The translations under genes and the position numbers were made by a program. A stretch of DNA of 64,000 bases from Micrasema longulum (taxonomy: Eukaryota > Arthropoda > Insecta > Trichoptera > Brachycentridae), in contig JAGVSM010003758.1 of NCBI GenBank assembly GCA_022494885.1, positions 248,001 to 312,000 on the forward strand, written 5' to 3'. Positions 55,340-64,000 of this stretch are shown one piece after another. Position 1 is the stretch's first letter, and each line of letters begins with the position of its first letter. The notes under the pieces are model-generated. The model did no database searches. It worked only from the letters and a program-made list of their open reading frames with translations, and had not been told where the DNA came from.

Positions 55340-56034
55340 TCTTTATATATATAATTCCTCTGTACGTGTGATGACGCCGAACTCCTCCTAAACGGCTTAA
55401 CCGATTTACGTGCGGTTTTCAGATAAACATAGATCTTCGCGCTGTGCGTGTTCGTAGATATTAAAATCTTCAAATCATTATGTAAAAAAGAAGTAAGAAG
55501 CATAAATGTTTTATTCATCGATATACCAGGGTTGCATCCGAGGAGAATGCATACAAAAAAATGGAATGATGTTGTTTTTTTGTGTATAAACAAGTTTTTT
55601 TTTAATGTTTACAAACAGCATTTGTTTTTTGTAAATCTCAATCAGATTCTTTCCTTAGGGAATATAAATTCCTTATAATTTCTACCTATTTATTTCATTT
55701 TACTAGATTTTTGGTAATACTAAAATAATATTAAATTTAATACATTTTTGAAAATCGTATTCGTACATAAGTACACCCCTCTATTGGTGAGAAGACCGGA
55801 GTTTGACGTTTGCAAAAAGCATGCCATATTTGAAAAAATATTTATATTATGTTTTGGAGTTCAAGCATAAACAAGTACCTAAGTACCTACTTAAATTCAA
55901 TATTAACAATTTTCAGTTTTGGAATTCAATCTTATTTTCTTATTATACCAACTTATCAATGAATGAATGTCTTTTCTAAGGTAATAGCAGGCAAACCAAC
56001 GTTTGGGCAGGATAACGTCTGTCGGGTCCGCTAG
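55340..56034 (+). mobile_element. Non-autonomous Helitron, 695 bp
   Basis: Starts A|TCTTTATATATATAATTCC and ends GTCGGGTCCGCTAG|T, the cleanest pair of Helitron ends here. Near the 3' end GACA/TGTC and GGAC/GTCC-type short stems are possible in related copies. No Rep/helicase frame. Confidence 0.85.
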
Positions 56035-57740
56035 TGGATTTATATAATGCAAATTTCGGTCCTTTGGAGGAGTAGTTTTGATACAAAAAATAGGTACATT
56101 TATTCTTCCCACGCTACATCCTGAGAGTAAGTACATAACACAATGATTTAGATAATCAATAATATTAATGCTTGAATTAGTGGGACTTAACTTATAATAA
56201 TGGATAAAACATATCAGAGTATAGGTTAACAACATTTAAGTTTGTCTGATGGCATATTGCATAATAAATTTATAATGTCAACGCATATGCGGCGATCCAT
56301 TAAGTTATTTTCGAAAACAAAATTTCTCATTTTACGTAATTGTAAAATATGAATATTGAGTGGTTGAAAGTAATTTTATTGAATTTACATTTATATTTTT
56401 TTGTTATCAGATAGACATAAAAGATTTGTATTATTACATTATTTGAAGCATTCACTTCGTGATTTGACATGAAAAATAATTTAACTAAGCGTTTATTCAA
56501 TATTAAATCACAAAATTTTAATTATCAATAATTTTAATATTCGTTTCATTGTTTAACATCTAATATGTAAATTGAAGACCATATTCTAAAAACATCAAAT
56601 TTCCAAAATTTTATGTTTTTAGGTATTATTATTATTACTTTTTATATTTGAAGCACTAACTTTGTAGTTATCCATTATAATTAAAGAAATATAAAACAAC
56701 GTTGTTTTTAACCATTTATTTATATTTTTCAAAACTACACAAGCTTCTTTATCATGGTATATTTATTTATTTATTTCGACGGCTTATGCCATTGACAAAG
56801 TATAAAATAATATTAAAAAACAATTATAATGAAACAAAATGCAAAACACCTGCACACAAGTGAAGAAAATATAGATACATAAAATGAAATTATGTACATA
56901 TTTAACAATTGTTCTATCCTATTTTTTTTTACAGTGATACTAGTTTATGAACTAAATATTACATTATTGCTACATATTTCAAGTGTTTTTGTCATATTTT
57001 TCTTTTAATGACGGGAAGTGTGAAGAGAGATGGATACGATCATTAAGGGGGTTCTTAACGAAAATATGAAACTAATTATTGATAGATGGCGCTTTTATCA
57101 TTTTTTAATAAAAAATTAAATTTTTACGTTTATTTTCAATGGAAATTGTACAAAACTTGGTTCGCAGAAATTTCACACTATATTGATTATAAAAAATACC
57201 ATAACAATATAATTTAGGTCCTAATCACAAAATGGTGTACAAAACAAAAAATAAAGAATTAAAAGTATTTTTAGTAGTTTTACTAATTGGATACAAGTTT
57301 TTGTAAAACCGCTATTTTCATTTCAACTATTCATAATAATTTTTGTTTAGTTTGTACTAAAAACCACCAAGTCCAAATATTTTCTTAAAACAGGAAACGT
57401 CACACGAACATTTTATATAATATTTAAATGTACATACAATATTAATAATGATTTTTTTTAATGATTTTTATACGGTGCACTTAAAGTATATCTATGATTG
57501 TAGTTCATTAAAATACACAAAAACAATAGTAAAACCATAGTTTTCAGCTTAAACACTCTCCTGCAAAATGGTTGTTTTATGACATTTGAGTTTTTTAAAA
57601 CAAGGTCTTCAATTAATATCATCATAATTTAAGAATTATTTTCCGACACAAAAACGTTCTTAAATAATTAATTAATTGAAATTTTTATCTTTTCTTTTTT
57701 AATGCGATGAAAAAGAAATCTGAAACATTCAAAATTATAA
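56035..57740. other. No gene seen; one retroelement tail
   Basis: AT-rich. At 56758-56830, (ATTT)n followed by CGACGGCTTATGCCATTG is the reverse of the tail motif at 40130-40160, so a LINE tail is probably present. Nothing else was recognised. Confidence 0.4.
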
Positions 57741-57862
57741 TATTCAGAATGAGGCAGTGAGGATAGTACTTAAAAGAAACATAATATATGCAAATGAAGA
57801 AAGAATGCATTCAGAAATTGGCCTTCTCACAAATACGTATATAAGACTCTGTGGTACATAAC
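57741..57862 (+). pseudogene. LINE ORF2 short C-terminal fragment
   Basis: Plus frame QNEAVRIVLKRNIIYANEER and HSEIGLLTNTYIRL, then a stop. IQN.A.RI.L......E..H...G is common just after the RT domain in insect LINEs. It is too short to classify. Confidence 0.5.
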
Positions 57863-58139
57863 GTTGCAGTTTTCGTTCATTGAATAATTAATTAATTTAT
57901 CCATTTAAAATTACATTTGTTTACAAATTCACGCACTTACGATGGATTTTTAGACTTTGCCCGTGTTAAGACATAATAATTAAAAAGAAGAAAAATACAA
58001 AGCATAGTAAATTTTACTATAATAATATGCGATACAATAGAATAACAATCCAGAAAAATAAAATAAATAATAAGGAATAAGAATAAAGCAATGAGGAATA
58101 ACAATCCAAAAAAATAGTAACCGTAGTAAAGTAAAAAAG

Positions 58140-58406
58140 TAGTTAGATGCCGAGATATTGAATACTTTTGGGCGGACTTACGAGCTAACTCAAATGCTTT
58201 CAGGTCATGGTGCTCTTCGAAAATATTTTCATAGATTTAAAAAAAGAGATTATGATTGCTGCCCTTGCGATGGACTCAGCACTCAGGACGTCCTCCATAT
58301 ATTACATGATTGTCCTATATTTGACGCCGAGAGGTTAAACTGCATACAAATGTGCGCACAATACGGCCAATTTTTTTTAAAATCCAGAGAAAGTAATAAA
58401 AAATGA
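58140..58406 (+). pseudogene. LINE C-terminal zinc-knuckle-like region
   Basis: TYELTQMLSGHGALRKYFHR, then CCPCDGLSTQDVLHILHDCP and FDAERL. LTQ.LSGHG..R.Y..RF, then CxxC...H...CP, is the conserved region after the RNase H domain of Jockey/I/R1-type LINEs. The frame is open for about 80 codons and ends in an A-rich region. The rest of the element is missing. Confidence 0.8.
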
Positions 58407-58624
58407 AGCCACTACCGAAAAATATGTCGACTTTCTAAAGGCCAAAGTTACAAAAATAAAAAAAAAATATTAAGAAATTGATTCAGACCCGTAAAACATA
58501 ACTATTGTGCAAATTATACATACCAGGAAAAAAAGCTTTGTAAGCATAAGCAAAGCAATGAATTACAGGAACAAGAGGAAAAAAAATTGTAATATTAAAA
58601 AAAAAAAATACAAATAAAATATAA

Positions 58625-59240
58625 ATTATACAAATTTATTTATTTAACTATTTTTACAAAATGTTATTTGTTCATTGGCGGGCTTATTGCCAAATGGCAA
58701 TTCTTCAAACCAACCAATAAAATAATAGTTTTATTTTTACAATTCAAGTTACAGAACATATTTAATTGAAAATAAAAATTAAAAAGCTAAAGATATATAA
58801 AAATAAAAAGAAACATATTTGTTTATGAATTACCTTAAATCAAAACTATTACTCAATGGGAAAGAGGAAAAAAGAGGAAAGAGAAAAGGAGAAGAGATTA
58901 AGGAAGAGAAAGGAGATGTTTCTTCAGACGTGATTTAAACAGAGATAATGTAGTAACATCTTTGATGGTGGATGGGAGATGATTCCACAGTCGAAACGCA
59001 TGGACACTATATGAGTTAGAAAAGAAAGAGGAATTGTGGATGGGTAATAAGAGAGTGCCTTGAGAATTAGAACGAAGAGGTAAACTATGAACTGATAAGC
59101 GTTGAAATTTTTCACGCAGGTATATAGGAGCGTTAGGACTATGAAGTACATTGAACAGAAGTGAGAGAGAGTGTATATGTCCAGATTCCGCTGTCTAATT
59201 TTGAGCCATTTCAGATGCCTACGATAGTCAGAAATGTGGT
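58625..59240 (-). pseudogene. LINE ORF2 C-terminus with 3' UTR
   Basis: Minus strand: DYRRHLKWLKIRQRNLDI, a frameshift, then HIHSLSLLFNVLHSPNAPIY, LREKFQRLSVHSLPLRSN, FRLWNHLPSTIKDVTTLSLF and KSRLKKHLLSLP, stop at 58898-58900. It parallels the 2506 fragment (RNIHILSLL, RLWNNLP, FKSRLK). The UTR has TTTGGCAATAAGCCCGCC and ends AAATAAATAAAT near 58635. 5'-truncated and inactive. Confidence 0.85.
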
Positions 59241-60965
59241 CATTTATATATAGAAATTTATAAATGTCATATACAAATTTTGTTACAGATATAATCAAAT
59301 ATAAAAAATAACAGAATCATTCAAATCAATGGAGAATAATACAATAACGTAATTGAAATGATAATTGATATATGGTTTACAAAGCCAATAATGACCTCAA
59401 ATAAAAAATATTATAAAATTTAAAGAGCAGTGTCATGCCATACATATGAAGGTAAAAAATATAAGATTACCAATGAAATAAAAACAGTCACAAAACTCAT
59501 TGTATAAGAGTTTCAAATTACAATGAGACCCAAAGAAATTATAGAAATGGAAAGCCTTAAAATATTTTAAATAAATTTTGAAAATATGTGACTGATAAAT
59601 GTTGCTAATATTTTTAACATATTTTGTAAAGGTTGTCTGAGTCTTTTGTTTAGTTTTGTCTGGTAGTTTATTGTATAATTTCAGTCAATCCTTTATTAGT
59701 CTCGACAGTCCTTGTCTCATTTTAGAATGTTATATGTGACATTGTTATGATATATTTTATTGTGCCTGTGTTAACTACAATTTTTTCAAGTTTTAGTTCT
59801 TTGTCTACAATTACATCAATGGCTTATTTATGAAAAAATGTTAAGGACTTTATTTAAAAAAGTTTAGTTACATTTAATTGTTTAGTTTGTTTAATTGTTT
59901 AAAGAGTAATCTATCTGACAAAATGTGTTTTTATACATTAAACTTTTTTATATTTATATTTAAATATCGGTTCTATCTGCATCAAAATTTTTAAGAAAAA
60001 CGAAATCAATATTTAATTATTATTAAGTTTAATAAGACAGTATAAATAAAACATATTAAATGAAATAATGTCTTCATGTCTCAAAAAAATTATGAATCTA
60101 CATAGAACCTTGTTTCCCCAACGCGATGATAATTTTACATGTATGATTTATTATTTAAAAACTTTGCTGGTCTGCCTTTCAACCTTATCTTTATAATGTA
60201 ATTTTATCATTGTTGACTGTATGTTTCTATAAAATAAAATAAAAATATGTAAAAATAACCAATATTCACTCTATTGTCTAAGGAAGTCGGATATTAAAAC
60301 AATTTAATCGTTCTTAAATGACAAAGATGACAATCGAGCAATTAAACTTACCATGAGATACGTCTCTACCTGTGATTGAATGGCGTTAGGTGCCACTAAT
60401 TATTGTTTATTTATTTTGTAATGTATAAGCACCTACTTGTCACTTGCAATCAGGAGCTATATTCATTTTAATCACGTTATGAGTTCGTCACAGATTAAGG
60501 CATGCGAAGAAACGTGAGACTCCATATCTATATTTAATAAGACGTAATTGATTGAAACAATATATGCTCATCTATTTTGTAGTACCCAACATTAAGATAT
60601 TTTCTTCGTGAATTTTTTTTAGTTCAAAACGCATATTTTTTTTCTTGTATACTTTTTAGTTCAGTTCATTGCCGAAATACGGCGTTTATTGGCAAAAAAA
60701 TAAATAAAGTGCATACTTGTATTAAAAAATAAGTGTTTGACATGTGAAAATTGCAAGAAAATATTCCTAGCAGCTTCACTACATACAAAAATACCTGTTC
60801 TAAAGCTACATATATATACACTAAAACATTATATTATAATAATAATACTTAAAACCTTTAAGTACTTTACGGGCTCATAGCTTTAGAGAGATATTTTTCA
60901 TTCAGTTTAGTAAAGTTTTACAAATAGTTTTACGTAATGATTTTTTTTTTTTGGTAGATAGACAT
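59241..60965. other. No gene seen
   Basis: AT-rich, about 1.7 kb; nothing recognised. Confidence 0.45.
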
Positions 60966-60967
60966 AG

Positions 60968-61092
60968 TTTTTTTTTTGCACCACAATAAACCAGAAGGTC
61001 CAATTACCGTAGTTAATTACACCACAACACCCAGGCTTGATTTGAGGCAAAACACATGTATTTTTTGTGTCCTCACCGGGAATTGAGCCAGA
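60968..61092 (-). mobile_element. SINE family V, truncated head
   Basis: TTTGCACCACAATAAACCAG, AACACCCAGGCTTGATTTG and CTCACCGGGAATTGAGCC. The head beyond box B is missing. Confidence 0.7.
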
Positions 61093-61145
61093 AAATGATA
61101 AGAAAACACTGTAATTTGAAGTACATTTTTACATTTTTACATTTT

Positions 61146-61320
61146 TTTTTTTTTTGTACCACAACAGGCCAAGAGGCCTAATTACAGTGGTGAATTACAT
61201 CACAGAGCACCCAGGCTTGAGAAAAATCACATTTTTAATTTTTGTGTTCTCACCGGGAATCGAACCCGGAACCTTCCGTGCGTGAGTCAAGCGTCTTGAC
61301 CACTACACCACGGAGGCCGC
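61146..61320 (-). mobile_element. SINE family V, full copy
   Basis: In reverse sense GGCGGCCTCCGTGGTGTAG, CGGGTTCGATTCCCGG, then the same body and A-rich tail as at 47544. Both boxes are intact. Confidence 0.85.
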
Positions 61321-61378
61321 CGGAAGTAATCATGCAGTGCCCTATACATCACAAGGTACGGATAGAAAAATAACGATA

Positions 61379-61905
61379 TCTAAATATATAAAAGGCAATG
61401 TACGAACGGTTGTCCTCGATGGACTGGATAACTACCGGACCGATTTACGTGCGGTTTTCAGATAAATGTACATCTTTGCCGCGAGAAGATTTATAGTTCA
61501 TAAAATCTCAAATTTATTAAGTTGAAAAAAGGTAGGAGCGTAAATGTTTTTTTCATTCATCACCAGGGTTGCATTCGCATTGCATTGCCGAGAATGCGTA
61601 TTCCAAAAAAATGGATTGATGTTATTTTTTTGCGTATAAAAATTGTTTGTTTTTTAATGCTTACAGACAACATTCGTTTTTTATGGATCCCAATCAGATT
61701 ATTACATTGAATTCCTTATAATTTCTAGCAATTTTTTTTTACTGGATTTTTGGTTATACTAAAATAATATCAACTGACATTCTATACATTTTTGAAAATC
61801 GCATTCCTGACTAGAGTGCGTCCCCGAGCAGAGTTTAACATTTGCTAAAAGAATTGTTTATTTGAGAATAATGTATTATTTTATGTTTTATAATTCAAAC
61901 AGTTG
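61379..61905 (+). mobile_element. Diverged Helitron copy, 3' end lost
   Basis: Begins TCTAAATATATAAAAGGC; CGATTTACGTGCGGTTTTCA and ACCAGGGTTGCATTCG match the family. Similarity ends near 61905, before the CTAG terminus. Confidence 0.6.
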
Positions 61906-62261
61906 TCTTTTTCGCACAGTATCGGGGAGGCATCTGCAAGACAGAGACAGGAAAACAATGTTCGAACACCTATTTATCAAAATTCTCTGTTCTCACAATT
62001 ATTTATCTAAACCGAAACACAAAAATAATAATGTTTGCACACATATCTAATTTGGACTAAATACAGTAATTGATTTCAAACTATCGATTGTGTTCATTTG
62101 ATCTATTAAGCAAGTACTCAAATCTAGCAATAGCAAATCATTGCCTGGTTCAGCTTGTATAAAATAAAAGAAAACTTAATAAAGTTTATCAAATGACTGA
62201 TTGTGAACGCGTGTGATCAGAATGATTTTTATTTATTTAGAACGGTCTTAAACATCCTAGC

Positions 62262-62345
62262 TCAGGGGTCGGCAATTACTTTTGGTGGCGGGCCGTATAA
62301 ATACGTTGATTCTTTTTGGGGGGCACGCTGCATTCGACGTCATTC
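62262..62345 (+). mobile_element. hAT-like terminal fragment
   Basis: CAGGGGTCGGCAATTACTTT followed by GGCGGGCCGTATAAA is a common hAT 5' end pattern. No partner end or TSD was found. Confidence 0.4.
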
Positions 62346-62379
62346 GTGCGCGTGCTAGTCAATCACCTTTGATGAAAAA

Positions 62380-62885
62380 CAAACAAGCCATCGCGCCGGT
62401 TCTCCGTGAAAGTAGGCAGGGAGGATAGAACGCCACATCACTCTATCTTTGCTCACATATTTTGCTTTCTCTACATTCATACATCTTTTCATGCACGCGC
62501 GCCGATTATTCCGACTCTCAACATGTCCATCTTCAACTAATTGTTGGATTTGATCATGCCATGTCTTTCTTGGTCTTACTCTATTCTGCATCCATCAACA
62601 TTCGCGTTGTAAATATTTTTAGCCGTTCTTTCGCTATCCATTCGCTCTACATGTCCAAACCAACGCAGAGTTCCTTTCTTGAATTTGTCGATAGTGCTTA
62701 TCTCAGCCTTACATAATGTGCGAATATTTGTGCAACTATTGTACAAAGTTTTACCTCACCCATGCCCGAGAGATCTCATTTTGACAGCATTCAGCCTACT
62801 TTCATCCCTGTTTTTCCAAGTCCATACTTCGCTCCCATACATCAGGGTCGGGACCAGGACTCGATTGTGTACTGTTTATTTTGCC
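62380..62885 (-). pseudogene. LINE ORF2 C-terminus, family of 37990
   Basis: Minus strand, in pieces: RVLVPTLMYGSEVWTW, ESRLNAVKMRSLG, IDKFKKGTLRWFGHVERMDS, RVRPRKTWHDQIQQLVEDGH and NNRRACMKRCMNVEKAKYVS, then WRSILPAY. VLVPTLMYGSE.W...........NAV.MR and LRWFGH.ERM are standard landmarks of the region after RT in insect endonuclease-reverse transcriptases. Frame changes and stops separate the pieces. The RT core is absent. Confidence 0.85.
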
Positions 62886-62990
62886 TATTTAAAAAAGTTT
62901 GTTCAAAAAAGGCGATCTCGAAAATTATACTAAAACGAATTAGTTGTTTAAACCAAATTTTTTGTATGGTTCTTAATTTTTCTATTCCAG

Positions 62991-64000
62991 TTGACCAACA
63001 CTGACCTTATTTAAAAAAAATGGAGGAACTTCTTTAACCAAATTCATTTAATTCAAGGCCTTCTTATTAAAATATTTCTTACAAATGCAACTTTACTATC
63101 TTTGTTAACTTTCTACGCAACTTTCACAATTTTCTCTCATATTAGGTTCAACCAAAAATGTTTTCTTTATAAACCGAAATTTGCATAAAAGCAAAGCAAC
63201 ATACTCGCTTTAATTTATTTAATCTCAATTATCAAAACTCATTGAGTCTGACAAAACTGAATATATAGTAGGGTAATAAAAACGTCAAATTAACACCTTG
63301 TTTTATGTACCATTAACAGTTTTATCATCAATAGTTCTGATCTTCAGTTCTGGTGGCTGGTAAGCGTATTAAGTTTTATAGCTTTTTCATTGAGTGTGAT
63401 ATCTGTACAATTTATTTTATTGTTTTTACTATAAAATATTCTAATCGCATTCCAAGTACTATAAAGTTTACCGGAAATCCTTGATATTTGTGTCGTATTT
63501 GGGAAACTGCCAAATGTTTCTAACCCTTTTCGATCAGCTAATAAACCAAATGTATTGAAATAATTTATTTTTTTTAATTAAGCAAATATTTTATAATCGT
63601 TCCTTTCGACATCTTTAATCTTATTTTTTTTTTTTTTTTTTTCCAAATCTGTACTTTTAAAGCATAAGTTAATAAACGTTGCTATTCGAGCTGAATTACA
63701 AATTTTACTGTCAAACTTTGTGTTACCGCCCACTAAAAATGAGTATATTTCAAACTCTTAATGTTTCTGTTATTATATTTGTAAATGTATCACTAGAAGT
63801 TAAAATCTGCTATTTTTAATCAAATCTTTTAAAAAAGAGCAACTTTGGTTTTTATGCCCCAGGGTCCAGAATGTGTAGATAAGTCAATTCGTCACACAAC
63901 TTGGAATTCTTTCGGATAGATCTTCCGTCTTTTTGTAGATCTCTTCGCCATTAACACGGTGTAGAAAAAAGATGGAGTGGCATAGGTTAGCTCTTCTATG
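62991..64000. other. No gene seen
   Basis: AT-rich to the window end. A T run of about 20 lies near 63627-63642. No domain or repeat was recognised. Confidence 0.4.

Noticed and set aside
1..64000. CRISPR array, operons or prokaryotic features
   Set aside because: No regularly spaced short repeats, no ribosome-binding-site-led gene runs; introns and SINEs show nuclear insect DNA.

Overview
The window is AT-rich, intron-bearing eukaryotic DNA from an insect. Two genes of the insect chemosensory protein family (CSP, OS-D/pheromone-binding A10) lie on the minus strand. The repeats are also insect-like: mariner, hAT, Helitrons, many 5'-truncated LINEs, tRNA-derived SINEs and foldback MITEs. Lepidoptera fits best, but the sequence alone does not prove the order. 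I see no operon, phage or CRISPR-like feature, no intact tRNA or rRNA gene, and no virus.

Host genes. CSP-1 exon 1 is at 5236-5440 (minus); its second exon was not found down to position 1 and probably lies left of the window. CSP-2 was assembled as a complete two-exon gene: exon 1 52633-52936, exon 2 50725-50891, minus strand. It has the CSP splice position (one base after a Lys codon) and the exact C-X6-C-X18-C-X2-C cysteine spacing, but a long, divergent N-terminal half. No other convincing host gene was seen.

Layout. 1-5 kb: a hammerhead-like motif, a foldback repeat and a LINE 3' end. 5-8 kb: CSP-1 exon 1, a foldback with two hammerhead-like arms, SINEs and MITEs. 8.5-9.9 kb: one hAT element nested inside another, both with target-site duplications. 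13-15 kb: a LINE reverse transcriptase broken by one visible stop, then a 116-bp palindrome. 18-29 kb: MITE, LINE and SINE remnants, a structured hammerhead-like hairpin at 24.1 kb, and a Helitron. 30-31, 48.6-49.3, 55.3-56.0 and 61.4 kb: more Helitron copies. 35.8-40.4 kb: a dense graveyard of LINE tails and SINEs. 41.0-41.8 kb: a rearranged mariner. 44-48.3 kb: LINE RNase H remnant, a hAT MITE inside a SINE, and foldback MITEs. 50.7-53 kb: CSP-2. 53.4-53.9 kb: a hammerhead-bearing foldback. 54-63 kb: more LINE, SINE and Helitron remnants.

The most interesting pattern is a set of hammerhead-ribozyme-like motifs at nine or so positions, in at least four sequence families and on both strands. 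Each has a CUGANGA-like string, one extra nucleotide, a stem II, GAAA, and usually a self-complementary stem III (AGCGCU or ACCGGU). That palindromic stem III suggests dimeric action, as described for Penelope-like and other retroelement hammerheads. The copy at 29829-29873 has all core elements and an uninterrupted 6-bp helix I.

A second theme is an abundant repeat of about 375 bp (called family A here), present as monomers, direct dimers and inverted pairs. In one orientation it carries a tRNA-like box A. Other SINE families are called V (tRNA-Val-like head), G (head GAACCAGAA) and P (box region GGACCACAACCCG). MITE-B and MITE-C are two further dispersed DNA repeats. These names are local to this report.
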